A DNA stretch of 64,000 nt from Coix lacryma-jobi var. lacryma-jobi (taxonomy: Eukaryota > Streptophyta > Magnoliopsida > Poales > Poaceae). The stretch lies in contig CM019824.1 in assembly GCA_009763385.1 (NCBI GenBank), positions 146,699,705 through 146,763,704 on the forward strand. Reading direction: 5' to 3'. This document shows positions 1-11,089 of this stretch, one piece after another; within the stretch, counting starts at the first letter, position 1, and each line of letters opens with the position of its first letter. The position numbers and the translations under genes were made by a program. The notes under the pieces are model-generated. The model saw only the letters and a list, made by a program, of their open reading frames with translations, had not been told where the DNA came from and did not search any database.

Positions 1-1
1 T

Positions 2-571
2 AAAAAGGCAGTATTTGATAAACCAATCAGGCACCGACACTTGAGGCCATTATATATGAGGGGGTATGTCAATGGCAAGCCATTAACCAAAATGTTCATT
101 GATGGAGGAGCTGCCATAAATATCATGCCGTATACCACTTTCAGGAAGCTTGGCATGACAAGTGAAGATCTACTGAAGACCGACATGGTATTGAGGGATT
201 TTGCGGGAAATTCTTCTGACACCCGAGGAGCAGTCCATGTCGAATTAATGATTGGGTCTAAAACCTTGATCACTACCTTCTTCGTCATTGAGGGCAAGGG
301 GGCATACAGTTTGCTGTTAGGAAGAGATTGGATACATGCAAACTGTTGTGTACCATCAACTATGCATCAGTTCCTCATACAATGGATTGGAGATGATATT
401 GAGATCGTTCATGCTGATGATTCGGTTAGTGTTGCTAATACAGAACCAATCTATTGGGAGTATGAAGGTGTCGAGTGTTTCTCTGGAAGAGCCTGGGAAG
501 CAGGTCCTGTGAATGTCTTCGACGAGGACCAACAGCCGATTCAGACAATCAGCTCTCAGAGTAATTTTTAA
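2..571 (+). CDS. Retropepsin part of gag-pro (5' partial)
   Basis: The frame is open from the left edge, so the true start is outside the window; the first ATG is at 56. The product resembles a Ty3/gypsy aspartic protease, which would process the Gag-Pol polyprotein. It shows the active-site segment FIDGGA (Asp-Gly-Gly, a variant seen in plant gypsy elements in place of Asp-Thr/Ser-Gly) and a downstream LLGRDW flap-side motif. It is nearly collinear with the protease of element B at 20303-21274 on the other strand. A TAA stop closes the frame. Because the downstream polymerase core is missing, any activity would have to serve Gag processing or be supplied in trans by an autonomous relative. 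Confidence 0.85.
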   Translation, partial: KKAVFDKPIRHRHLRPLYMRGYVNGKPLTKMFIDGGAAINIMPYTTFRKLGMTSEDLLKTDMVLRDFAGNSSDTRGAVHVELMIGSKTLITTFFVIEGKGAYSLLLGRDWIHANCCVPSTMHQFLIQWIGDDIEIVHADDSVSVANTEPIYWEYEGVECFSGRAWEAGPVNVFDEDQQPIQTISSQSNF

Positions 572-2488
572 ATCTAATTAATGGTAATGGAGAAAGCTTG
601 AGCCAAAGTCTCATATCGGCTGACAAGGAATAAAGTGTCGATAATGAAGCCGAAGTTGGATCAATGTGTGCAAGTTGGGATCTCGGATATGACTCAAAAT
701 CTGCAAGCTTTTAAGGGAACTTCAATTACTTCTTCATTACCAGAGCTCATGGAAGTTCAGGGAGGATTCATACAAGGTGACGTGCAACAGAAGCTTTTGA
801 TGAAATTGAAGATATATGGAGGTGCTTCCACAACTTGGGGATTATTTCGAGTTGTACGTGACGGCAGGTAGCCTTATAGTAGGATCGGCCCTTATTTTTG
901 AGTTTAGAGGAAAGATGATTAGCAATTTGTTTTAGCCGAAAATGTCAAACCTAAGAAAGGAGTATTCGGCTGTGGCAAGACTTTTCGGTTCGTGTACTTG
1001 TCAGTTGAAGCTTCGGCACTACTTGTTAAAACCGAACGCATGGGAGTCGTGTAACTCGAGAGATATTTTGTATACAGCCGATGTGAAAAAACATCGCCTT
1101 TAGCAGAAAAAATATTCCAAGGAATTAAGTTATAGCCGATATTTTTACATATCGCCTTTAGCGCAAGGATATTTATGACCTTGGTAACCCTGGCATTTCC
1201 AAATTGGCAGGTTTATCGGGGAAAGAGAAAGGTGAGAAGCAGTAAGTGAGGATGCCGAGTGACATGACATATCGAAAGTGAGACTCAGTCGGTTAAGATG
1301 ACGTCATACATTCGGCAAGGGGCGAAGGCGTAATCGTTAAGAGCTTCGGAATCTTCAAAGTTGTCCAAAGGTACATCTGCAAGATCAGCTAATGAAGGAA
1401 GTGGTCTTCTTTGAGTCAAGAATTTGTCACCAGCAGCTTGAGAAGAATTCCGGCCTGCACACCTTAGATGATGGCCTGATTTATGCGACCGTCAGTAGTA
1501 TCAAGATTAGCCTCAACTATGTTCTCGTGGACATTCTTCTTTGCAGGAAAAACTGACAAAAGAAGAAGATATGTCAGGCATATGCAAGTTTAATCAGAGG
1601 AGAAGGTCTTATAAGGATTTTATTGACCTATGATGGTGTTGTAGGTCTGTTTCCACTGATACGGCTGTTCAGTTTTCTTCGGTGTCATATCTCCTGGGCA
1701 AGTTTTCTGAGAAGAGAGCCTGAGCTTAGTCAGAGATAAGGTGAGTAAAGGGAGCTATCACAAGGGGGCAGAAAATAGCTTTTACCCGTGACATTGGTGA
1801 ATCGGTGCTCTGTTGTCTCCTGCCTCAACTATGAAAAGGACATTTGCTGAGATCACTACTACTGAGCATTGGTGGAATTCTTGAGCAGAAAAGGGTTTTT
1901 TCCCTTTGGTTTGAGCCAAGAGCACAGGATTGGGATTTTTGTGAGTCAGGCTTGAGGTCGAAGATAGTGGCTTGGCTGAGGTCATATTTATAGAGCTATA
2001 ACCCGCGCATTGGAAGGTCAGGCGCTAGGCTAGGGTCTTTCATTGTTGGTCTGATATTGGGCCAAACTAAATCTGTGCTGATTTAAATGGTTCGGGGTTT
2101 TGGAGTCTAAAAGGCTGATCAAGGTTCGGCTGACAGAAGATTGCAATTATGAGGTACTCGGTTTCGGTTAATTATTCAAAAAAAAACTCTGAATCATCAG
2201 TTGGTGCTGAAGACAAAAAACTAAAGGGGTGTTATCCTGGTACCATCATAAACCGAAAAAAAACGGAAGGGTAATTGAAGAGACACCAAATCTAAGATAA
2301 TCGGTTGGGTTGAACATGGTCATCAACAACAATCGATAAGATGTGCATCACTAAGAAGAGAATCAGTGGCTAGTGCACGGGATAGAACACGCATTGATCT
2401 CGAAGGATCAATCTCAGGTTGGTTTCAGAAGGACAAACGGAGGAGTTTTCACTTATTTACAAAAGGGGGAGCAAATTACAATAAAGAG
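572..2488 (+). other. Degenerate linker and RNase H remnant of element A; RT core and integrase absent
   Basis: This 1.9-kb stretch has no long frame. A piece at about 780-870 (GDVQQK... then FRVVR) matches the thumb/RNase H connection seen in B at about 20000-20080, directly after the end of the protease linker. The fingers, palm and YxDD of the reverse transcriptase are skipped. No integrase HHCC or DDE segment can be read. The segment around 1130-1210 matches B at 19250-19330 in reverse. The rest looks like non-coding retroelement sequence. Confidence 0.6.
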
Positions 2489-3149
2489 TCAGTTCGTCCA
2501 TTCTATTCTATTCCTAATTGAAAGATCAAAGTCAAAGGAATCGGCCAGATCTGTTCCAGCTTCTTTCATGTCATCAACGGAGTGTGCCACCCTAAATTCT
2601 AGTCCTTGCTCACAAACATCAAAATGACGGTAGTCGGCACCGGAGTGGATCCGAACAGCGTTGAAGGCGAGTGCTGCACCGTAACCCATGCCAGCCCTGG
2701 AGATGTCAGGGAGAACCCGGTTGACCTCGTTTACCCGCCTCAAAGCCGTTGTACCTGGCACGTTGGCTGTGACAGCAAGATCGGCAATGGCAGCTTCGAG
2801 GGAGTGAAGTTTAGCCTCCAGAGCTAAGAGGAGGAAGGATCAATAAAACAGGGGAGAAGAATAGGGAAAGAATGGTGGAAGGATGCTTACCAATGGCCTG
2901 TTCCCGAGCGGCGTCACGCTCTCGAGAGACTCAGGTGAACTTCCGATTCCTCCTTTCTAGATCAAATTGAAGATCCGTAATCTTCTGAGCAAGGACCTCG
3001 GGAAAGTCGTCATCGACCCTCCTAGACAAGAACAGCAATGTGAGGGCGACTGCTTCATCTTCGAACGAAAAGCGATTAGAGGGAAACCTTCTCCTGGAGG
3101 TACTAGAAGCCCCAAACTCAAGGCTATGACGGCTCGCCTGAGAAGACAT
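2489..3149 (-). pseudogene. Antisense spliced gene of element A (nonsense in exon 1)
   Basis: This gene runs opposite to the retroelement. Exon 1 is 3149-2891 (starting MSSQASRHSLEFG) and exon 2 is 2823-2489. They are separated by a 67-nt intron (2890-2824) with donor GTAAGC and a pyrimidine-rich CTCTTAG acceptor. Splicing joins the frames in phase 1. Exon 2 is 335 nt, the same as in element B, and encodes a well conserved C-terminus including DISRAGMGYGAALAFNAVR. A TGA about 15 codons before the donor breaks exon 1 here. No enzyme family is recognised; the exon junction is rich in Arg, Glu and Leu and may form a short coiled coil. Antisense genes in this position are known in grass Tat-lineage elements such as Grande (gene23). 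Homology to gene23 is untested. Confidence 0.7.
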
Positions 3150-3253
3150 CTTCTAGCTGATTAGGAATAGCAAGAGAGAGAGGGGGTTTTCTGGTTTGCA
3201 AACAAAGCAGGAGAGGTCGAGAAGCACGGGCCAAAATCAAGTAAAAGGGGGAG

Positions 3254-3260
3254 TTTAAAA
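3254..3260 (-). promoter_or_regulatory. Candidate TATA box of the antisense gene (A)
   Basis: TTTTAAA on the minus strand lies about 105 nt before the antisense ATG. A similar TTTTTAA lies about 108 nt before the ATG in element B (17795-17801). The conserved spacing in two diverged copies supports a core promoter between the 3' LTR and the gene. This is sequence inference only. Confidence 0.4.
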
Positions 3261-3390
3261 GGTCCCGAGTGCATAGGGAGATGAATTGGCTGGTACGGTA
3301 ATTTTGGCGAGTGAAGGCAGATGCTTCTGTGGGTTCCACGTCAGTGCAAAAAGGAAAAGAAATTTTGGAATAAACATTTATCCCAAAATT

Positions 3391-3400
3391 AGGGGGCATG
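3391..3400 (+). other. Polypurine tract of element A
   Basis: AGGGGGCATG abuts the LTR start TGTTAACACC. It is the plus-strand priming site of gypsy elements. The same tract borders the 3' LTR of B, and a close variant borders that of F. Confidence 0.75.
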
Positions 3401-3694
3401 TGTTAACACCAGATTTTCGCACGCATAAAAATATGACAGGTGGGTCCGACCAGCAGAGGAGACAGATTCGGCAAACGATCGGCAGTTGTTTGATCCTCAG
3501 AGTTTCGGTAACTGTCTACGCGATCGACTATTTCGCGAGACCATGATTCCATTCGGAAAACGCGTATTGTGAGTAAAGCTGGCTTGTACGGGAAGACACG
3601 GGGTGATGGAAGACACCAAATAATGTAGGGTTTATATCTTTCCGTATTTTATTGTAAAGTCGTAATCGTCTAGGACTCGTGTTTTCGTCCAGGG

Positions 3695-3704
3695 TATAAA
3701 TATA
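3695..3704 (+). promoter_or_regulatory. LTR TATA box, element A
   Basis: TATAAATATA, flanked by AGGG and AGCCC. It is conserved in B's 5' LTR (minus strand, near 24580) and in F (minus strand, near 62315). B's 3' LTR has a T-to-G substitution in the same box. Confidence 0.7.
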
Positions 3705-3826
3705 AGCCCTCGACCATTGTAAAATTGTTCACAACCACATCAATACAACCGACCCCGTGCCATCTTCGAGTCCTTATAGTCGTGAAGTCGAGTTCTTCGA
3801 GAGGAATCATCGATCCGTCGACCTCC

Positions 3827-4818
3827 GTAAGTACCGGCAACCTTGCTATCATGTCTAGTATCATGCGGTGGATTTAGATATGATGCAAGTAGTCTCGTAT
3901 GTTAAGCTTAGTATCGTGCGGCGGATTTAAGCTTATGACAGGAAGTTCTTACCTATGACTTGTATCGTGCGGTGGATTGAGTCATGAGTAAAAATAGTTA
4001 TCGGCTCTGTTAGATTTGGCAGATCTAATAGATTCATCAAGTTATCACGTGTTATATGTTTTATTTATTTAATTCGTACAACACTTTTTGCCCAATCTAG
4101 ATTGATCTTTGTTTGGCCTCGTTGCACGAGTTTGCTTGTGCTTTTACTAATTATAAGATCATGATGGCCGAATCGACTTTCAATCTAGGTTGTTACATGT
4201 TGCGGGTTCATACATGCCGATCATGTTTAGGCTTTGATAGAGCTGGGTGCCGTGCGGCAGGTGCAGGTTTTAGATTAGTTTAACCATGCTTGGTTTGTAT
4301 GTTTCTTCTTCATGGACCCCAGTTCGGCTAGTTTGCCGATTCTGGTTAAGCTTACATGAGTATGAGTATATATAGATCTGTTCAGATGTATGTGTGCTTT
4401 TAGCTTCTTATAATTAGATCGTATCATGCGGTGGATTAATCTAATTATAAGGAGTGGTGTAGACTTATAGCAAGTGGTATCATGCGGTGGATTAGCTTTG
4501 CTTGAGTTTATGCCTGACGGGTTCATGAAGGCTGGACGTGCGGCAGACTAGCTGGGTTGGCCTATGCATATGTTATCTGAATAGATCTGTATTTACAAGT
4601 TACCTCTTTTATCCTTTTGTCACGTATGTATTCGGCATTCGACATGTTTACATGCTCTCTTTATACTTGCTGAATGACATCTTAAACCTGTTCGACAAAC
4701 AGCTTCTATAGCTGTGTGTCGTCGTGATTGGCTTCCAAAGCCGTACATATGGAACTGTCTGGTTTTTACACAGCATGTTCCAAGGTATTCTCACATTTTA
4801 TTCCTTGTTGGTTTTCAG
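3827..4818 (+). other. Candidate leader intron inside the LTR (element A)
   Basis: A consensus donor, CTCC|GTAAGT, lies about 125 nt after the TATA box. A pyrimidine-rich acceptor, TTGTTGGTTTTCAG|GTC, ends at 4818, about 115 nt before the LTR end. Both sites are at matching places in B's 5' LTR (24458 to 23665) and in F (62184 to 61169), while sequence between them has diverged or been deleted. If used, it would remove about 1 kb of R/U5 from a leader transcript and leave an unspliced form for reverse transcription. Splicing is inferred, not shown. Confidence 0.5.
3848..4550 (+). repeat. Array of seven GTGCGG-loop hairpins in the LTR (A)
   Basis: A core C[A/G]TGCGG[T/C][A/G]G occurs near 3861, 3916, 3966, 4250, 4425, 4481 and 4537. 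Five copies fit GTATCRTGCGGYGGATT. Several sit in the loop of an inverted repeat whose arms differ between units: 3848-3857 with 3875-3884 (one G-T pair), 3903-3910 with 3928-3935 (TAAGCTTA), 3955-3961 with 3979-3985, and 4407-4419 with 4439-4451 (13 bp, perfect). All lie downstream of the TATA box, so they would be in RNA. F has the same seven in order; B keeps four. Confidence 0.65.
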
Positions 4819-4932
4819 GTCAAACCGACTGGCACGTCTCCGGGTTCGATACACCCCGGGCTCCCGATTGAAGCTAGCCTCGTTCGGCTTGCTGTGTGCC
4901 CTTGACGCGAGACGCCACGTTTTGTGTCAACA

Positions 4933-5445
4933 GTGGCCCAAACTCAGAAACCCACAGCGCCTAGGTTTTGAGGCCCAAACCTGGAAACCGTCCTCAGCCT
5001 GAGTTTTGTGGCCCAAACTCGGAAACCATAGCACCCAGGTTTTGAGGCCCAAACCTGGAAATCGTCCACCGGTGGTTTTTCTGTGGCTCAACCACCAAAC
5101 CGAGCCGTAGAGGGGATACACCGCCTGTGCACCCCGTCCACCGACACGTGTCCCCAGGTCCTCGACCCGAGCAACACCGTGCCCACAGGTCTTCGCTCGT
5201 CGCTGTCCTAGGCTGTCAGCCACCACAGCTGATCCTCAGGCCACCGGTCCCTCAGTCCAAGCCTCACGTCCGCCCTTCGCCACTCTCGGTCCATCGGCAC
5301 GACACGTCTCTACTTGACCTTCACCTTGCCTTCGATCACTGTATCCATGCTCGACACCTGCACAACACAAGCCAAAGAACATGCGCATTATCCCAGTTGA
5401 CAATCACTCATCACTCGAGACTCGGCATACACCCATGTATCTGCA
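4933..5445 (-). repeat. Fragment of D's 3' LTR
   Basis: It matches 14339-14842 of D's 5' LTR from GTGGCCCAAACTCAG to the terminal CCATGTATCTGCA. The remainder of this LTR lies left of element A, outside the window. It includes three units of the U3 hairpin array. Confidence 0.9.
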
Positions 5446-7017
5446 ATCTCCCCCTTGATGAGTGCATTGTCAACTACCAACACAAATCATAATGGAATAG
5501 AGGAAGGAAGAAGAAGGAGAAGGAACTCGACCAAATGACCCAAAAGCGTATCAAAGCCGAAGAAGGTCAAGTGGAAAGAGCAAGACAACTTGGTCCCCAA
5601 AGACATGGGCAACGGCTCGACGCAACCAAGCAAAGCAAAGCTAGCCCTCAAGAAGAGGTAGAACAGGCTCAACACCACTAGCGAGAAAGCTCGACACCAA
5701 TTCAAATACCAATTGAAGTTCAAGCAGAATAGAGCTAGCCCTCAAGAAGAGGCAGAACGGGCTCAACACCGCTAGCGAGAAAGCTCGATACCAACTGAAG
5801 AGCATAACAGCAAAGTCGCTCATCAAAAGGCAAAAACTGCTAGTCCCTCAAGACAGAGGCACAGAGGCTCAACACAACTAGCAGAAAAGCTCCGAAGCAA
5901 TTGGAAAATTCAAAATCCTCAAAAATCCGAGCCAACTCAAACTCCCCCTCCAATAGTGCACACAACCAAGATAAGGTTTCTCCCCCTTATGATTTGGCAA
6001 TTTTCTCCCCCTTAGTTGAAAATGCACTATCAAGTATCTCCCCTCCAAAATGCAAGTTAGCAGCTTCAGGAATATAGTCGATAGAATATGAAGATGCTCG
6101 ACAATGTGCTGATCCGATGACTCAACAATATACACAGAATGCTAGCAAAAGCTCAAACTGATCACCAAATATGAAATATGAACATTGGAGCAGAATGAGC
6201 AGTTTTCAGCCAAAAAGGTATTCGCCATCAAAATAGCACTAAACATGTATAGACAGGAAGTTAAACAAGTGCTAAACATGTATACAAGGTGAACTACCCC
6301 TAGCAAGGTTCAATCATCATGCTATAGAATGAAACATAGACTTGTGTATTCAAATTTTATCGGAGTTGCAGCGGTTAAATTACACAAGTTCAAATTTCAG
6401 CATGTGATTGCAAGAGGTTGAAAGCTTGTCCTTGCCTAACTTTTCAACTGTGCGAAGCCTATGCAGAAGCAATCAGAAGCTTAAAGCAATAGTTTCGGTC
6501 ATACACTACACAGCTCAAGTTTAACTCAGAGTGCAATGAGAGACAGTCTCGATATTGTGATGTGCTGACAAGCAATCCCATCTCGATCTTTCCAATTCAC
6601 TTAACTTGGTTCAAATTTAAAACAGAATATGAACATACCAAGCAAGTGAATGACTCAGAACTAGAGACATAGCAACCTAACATATATGAAAAGCACAAGT
6701 GATTTCAACATATTCTGCACATGCTCGTTGCATATCTCAATGGTGAACATTTTCAAGTTTTATGTTCATTAAGCAAATTCACCATTCATAAAATAGCTCA
6801 GCTCACAACATGTATCAGTGATCAGAAAGAGCATAAGCTACAAGCACCATCATAAAGCATCGGAGCATACACTTTACAGAGCATAGTCACATTCTAAAGA
6901 TTATATACATGAAGCTCTGAATGTAAATATGCAAGGTGAAATGCAAAGATGCATGATGAAACCAATTGAAAGAAAAAGAGTCAGTCTATAATACACGAAC
7001 CAAAATGTTTCCCCAAT
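5446..7017 (-). other. 3' non-coding tail of D with polypurine tracts and tandem repeats
   Basis: The tract AAGGGGGAGAT (minus) at 5446-5456 abuts the LTR. Further tracts occur near 5941, 5981, 6004 and 6039, a known Sirevirus trait. Three imperfect copies of a roughly 95-105 bp unit start at 5641, 5735 and 5840; their shared core is CTAGCCCTCAAGA. From 6100 to 7017 the sequence is AT-rich and shows no gene. Confidence 0.75.
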
Positions 7018-10000
7018 CTAAAAGGGGAAACATACACCAAGCTCACCTCTCAACCTAGTAAAGGTTGATTGGTCCAAAGGCTTGGTGAAAATATCAGCCA
7101 ACTGATGATGAGTATCGACATGGTGGAGGTCGATATCACCCTTCTCATAGTGGTCTCGCAGAAAATGAAAGCGCACATCAATGTGTTTGGTCTTAGAGTG
7201 CAGCACGGGGTTCATAGCAACGCTAATAGCACTCGTGCTGTCACAAAGCAAAGGGACGCGAGAAAAGCTCAGACCAAAATCACGCAAAGTGGCCATCATC
7301 CAAAGCAATTGAGAACAGCAGCTAGCCGCAGCAACATACTCAGCCTCTATGGTAGATTGGGCGACGCTAGACTGCTTGCGAGAAGACCAAGATACAAGAG
7401 AAGAACCAATAAACTGGCAAGTCCCAGAAGTGGACTTGCGATCAAGGCGACAACCAGCAAAATCAGCATCCGAGTAACCACAAAGGGAGAGGGTAGAAGA
7501 AGTAGAATACCAAATCCCAAACTCAGGTGTGAAGCATAAGTACCTCATAATGCGCTTGACTGCCTGATAGTGAGAGGTGCGCGGCGACGACTGAAATCGT
7601 GCGCAAAGACACACCGCGAACTGAATGTCCGGGCGTGTCGCCGTCAGGTACAGCAGCGACCCGATCATACTCCGGTACTCCTTCTGGTCCACAACTTCTC
7701 CCTCTTTGTCCGCATCCAGGGCCGTCGTGGTCGACATGGGTGTTGGAAGAGGCTTGGCCTCACCCATATCGAACTTCTTCAGGATATCCTTGGTGTACTT
7801 GCCCTGGTGCACGAACGTCCCTTCTCAGGATTGCTTGATTTGCAACCCGAGGAAAAACGTCAACTCGCCCATCATGCTCATCTCAAACTCCCTGTTCATA
7901 GTGTCTGCAAACTTGGCAACCAAAGCGTGAGAAGAACCACCGAAAATGATATCATCCACGTAAATCTGGACCAAGAGAGTGTCATTGCCTTGCTTAAGGA
8001 GAAAAAGTGTTTTATCCACACATCCCATTTTAAAACCCTTAGAAAACAAAAAGGTTTTCAACCTATCATACAAGGCTCTAGGGGCTTGTTTCAAACCATA
8101 TAAAGCTTTGTGAAGTTTAAAAACATGGTTTGGAAACTTAGGATTTTCGGAACCAGGGGGTTGTTTCACATACACCTCTTCTTCTATGTAGCCGTTTAAG
8201 AAGGCACTCTTGACATCCATTTGAAAAAGTTTAAACCCTTTGGATGCAGCAAAAGCCAAGAGTATCCTAATTGCCTCTAAACGAGCTACAGGAGCAAACG
8301 TCTCTTCATAGTCTATCCCCTCCTTCTGACTATACTCCTGGGCTACAAGTCTGGCCTTGTTTCTCACAACATGGCCATCTTCTCCTTGTTTGTTTTTGAA
8401 AACCCATTTTGTCCCAATAGGGTGACACTCAGGAGGAAGAGGAACAAGAACCCAAACCCGATTTCTCTCAAAGTTTTCAAGCTCCTCATGCATGGCATTG
8501 ACCCAATCTGGATCAGATAAAGCGTGTCCAACATCTCGGGGTTCAAAATCAGCAACAAATGCAGAATGAGCAAAGTGAGAGATTTGTTGTGACCTAGACC
8601 GAGTGACACGTTCACCGATGCTGCCAATCATCTGTTGAGGTGGGTGTTGGCGCTAAATGTGTCATGGCGCCTCCCGAGCTGAAGAGACCTCCCCCTCAAC
8701 AGCAGCTGGTGCCTCCTCGGGTACAAAAGGTACCACTCAAGGTGGCGGATCCCACGGCCCCCAAGTAGTCGAAGTAGAAGGATCGGGGCCATGAGTGGTA
8801 GTAGAGGCCGCTCTTTGTGGCACAGCAGGTGGAGGTGGTGCTGGGTCATCCATCCCTTCAGCATCCTCGTCCTCATCATCAAAAATAGGCTCGCCAACCT
8901 CATGATCACCTGCACGCTCAAAACGAGAAGAAGGACAAACCATGGTCTCGTCGAAGGTGACATCGGATGTCTCCATGACTCGGTTAGTATCAAGGTTAAG
9001 TACACGATATGCACGAGTATGAGTGCCATACCCCAAAAATACACCGTCAGAAGAACGAGACTCAAACTTGTCCAGGTTGCCTTTCTTGAGTATAAAACAG
9101 TGGCAACTAAAAACTCTAAAATAACTTACTTTGGGCTGTTTTCCAAAACGCAACTCATAAGAAGTCTTTTTCAAGAAAGCTCAGAGAAAAATGCGATTGG
9201 AAATATAGCATGCAGTGCTCATAGCTTTGGCCCAATATCGCCTAGGAGTCCTATGCTCATCGAGCATCGTCCTGGCCATCTCAACAAGGGTCCGATTCTT
9301 TCTCTCTACAACACCATTATGTGGCAGTGTGTAGGGGGAAGAAAACTGATGCTCTAAACCCAAAGAGTTACAAAACTTCTCAAAATCCAAGTTCTTAAAC
9401 TCGGAACCATTATCACTACGGATAGCTCGCATTGTGTTCAAAGGGAACTCATTCTGAAGACGCAAAATCAGATTGCGAGGAAAAGAGAAAGTCTCAGTCT
9501 TCTCAGTCAAAAAGAAGACCCACGAATATCTCGAAAAATCATCAACAACAACAAGCACATACCACTTCCCCCCAACCGAGCTCACCCGAGCCGGACCAAC
9601 AAGGTCCATGTGTAAAAGCTCTCCAGGGCGCTTGGTCATGACCTGAGTCACTGGATGGTGGGGAACGGCGACCATCTTCCCATGTCTACAAGAATGGCAA
9701 ACAAGATCCTTCTCCATGTGCAACTTGGGCAATCCTCGGATTAGGCCAAGTGAACTAAGCCTTGCAAGCAAGTCGAAGCTCAAATGTCCAAGTCTCCTAT
9801 GCCACTTCCAAAGATCAGAGGAGGAAGGTCCAGCCACAAGACAACGGGAAATTCCAAAAGACTCCGAGAAATTCGTACGAAAGACTTTCCCAAAGGGCGA
9901 AATCAAACAAATAAGATTGCCCTGAGGATCCAAAATACGACTGAGATTCGGCTTAAAACGAATCTCATAGTCATCATCAAAAAGTTGCGAAACAGAAAGA

Positions 10001-10212
10001 AGGTTAAAATGCAAGTTAGAAACAAGAGCAACATCGCGCAACACAAAGTGCTCATTAACTCGCACCGACCCATGAGACAACACTTTACCTTTGGTATTAT
10101 CGCCGAAGGTGATAAACTCCTTTCCGGCGACCGGACTAAGACTGGAGAACCACTTGGCATTTCCGGTAATGTGTCTCGAACAACCGGAATCCACCAACCA
10201 AACGTTCTCCAA
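7018..10212 (-). pseudogene. D pol: protease, integrase, reverse transcriptase, RNase H
   Basis: A single minus-strand frame runs through all four domains and is broken only by stop codons. Protease is near 10180 (VDSGCSRHITG). The GAG-pre-integrase His/Cys segment (HRRLGHLS, then CHSCRHGK) is near 9700, and the integrase core with DNGSEF is near 9390. The reverse transcriptase has QMDVKSAFLNG (about 8200) and an intact YVDDIIFG (about 7950). RNase H has SDADFAGC and EAEYVAAA, and ends with the usual ADIFTKPL. Stops lie at 9181-9183, 8737-8739, two between 8632 and 8700, and 7825-7827. Each is TGA or TAG where CGA or CAG is plausible. The product would have copied and integrated the element in cytoplasmic particles and the nucleus; it is dead here. 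Confidence 0.9.
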
Positions 10213-11083
10213 TCGTTTTACCTACATCAATAAAAAGACATAGGGTGAGCATACGGTCCAACACTGGGGTTAGTGAAGTAGGAAGAATACCAGTGTTGGG
10301 CCGGCTGCTCAAAAGAACGGTTAGCAGCAAAACCATTCCTAGCACGCCTACGGGAAGAGCGATCACCACGTAGAGGAAAACGTGGTCCGCTAAGGGAGGA
10401 GCGTTCATCGTGATACTCAAAACGCGATGGGGAAAACGCTCAACTACAAAGCCACCGTCACGGGGTCCATAGCCCACAACTGCAGGCTCCCGCCGGGCAG
10501 GTTCTCTTCGTGGCCTAGGCCCAGGAACTTGAGGCTTTGGGCCTCTAGGCCTAGCAACACGCCTCTGAACATTCAACACATGTATATCATGGAAAGGATG
10601 GTATATGTCCGTGTTGTTCATCTCCTTTGCACGGCGCGCCTCTCTCTTGTGCCGAAAGAAAAACTCACTCAAGTGTCCCTCTCTCCCACAGTGCTCACAA
10701 TGGTACCTCACCGCTCTCATAGGGGGTTGTTGGTACTCACGGTAGTGGGTGTGGATCACTTTGCCCTTCTGTGACATAAGCTCCTCTTGGATAGGTGGCA
10801 TTGTGTCTAGCTTGTTCTTGAGGTGGTTTGGTTTTGGAGCCCATGATTGTTTCTTGGGTGGAGCTCTCGGAGGTTCAACGAACACACCATCCTTGGTGTT
10901 AGACTTTAGAGGCTCTTTGGGTGGAATCTTGGTAAGCTTGGGAGTAGTGGTGGAGTTGGGCTTCTCACTCGGGTTAAGACCACTAAACTCTCCAACCTTG
11001 CCAAAAGATGAAGCACACTCAACACCCTGAGCAAAGCCTACACCTGGACCTCCAGCAGCACGCTTGAACTGGGAGATCATCAT
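10213..11083 (-). pseudogene. D gag-pol junction with damaged zinc knuckle
   Basis: It continues the gag frame after a TAG at 11090-11092 (plausibly CAG originally). A basic, Pro-rich stretch leads to a CCHC-type knuckle (CEHCGREGHLSEF) whose last Cys is replaced by Phe. The frame then drifts: a shift near 10400 and another near 10210 are needed to reach the protease. In intact Sireviruses this joins Gag to protease as one polyprotein. Confidence 0.7.
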
Positions 11084-11089
11084 CCCAAG

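Larger units (their letters stand above)
1..4932 (+). mobile_element. Element A: Ty3/gypsy, Tat/Grande-like, 5' end outside window
   Basis: The visible order is protease, degenerate linker with RNase H remnant, antisense gene, polypurine tract and 3' LTR. The LTR ends in TGTCAACA at 4932, and the next bases resume inside the LTR of Sirevirus D, at the point matching 14339 in D's intact LTR. A is therefore inserted in D's 3' LTR. The bases after A are GTGGC; the matching target duplication would lie left of the window. The reverse-transcriptase core and integrase are absent, and the same junction is seen in element B, so A was probably a non-autonomous element when it inserted. Assignment to the Tat lineage rests on gene order and the antisense gene, not on a reverse-transcriptase phylogeny. 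Confidence 0.85.
3401..4932 (+). repeat. 3' LTR of element A (1532 bp)
   Basis: The LTR starts TGTTAACACC and ends TGTCAACA. A TATA box (TATAAATATA, 3695-3704) puts the expected transcript start near 3725-3740, leaving about 1.2 kb of R/U5. That R/U5 part holds a candidate intron (3827-4818) and an array of hairpins. It is collinear with the reversed LTR of F (61056-62933) and more distantly with the LTRs of B, so the three form a group of related subfamilies. Confidence 0.9.

Noticed and set aside
3848..4550. Hammerhead ribozyme (retrozyme) interpretation of the LTR hairpins
   Set aside because: The conserved CTGATGA and GAAA core segments are not present near the stems.
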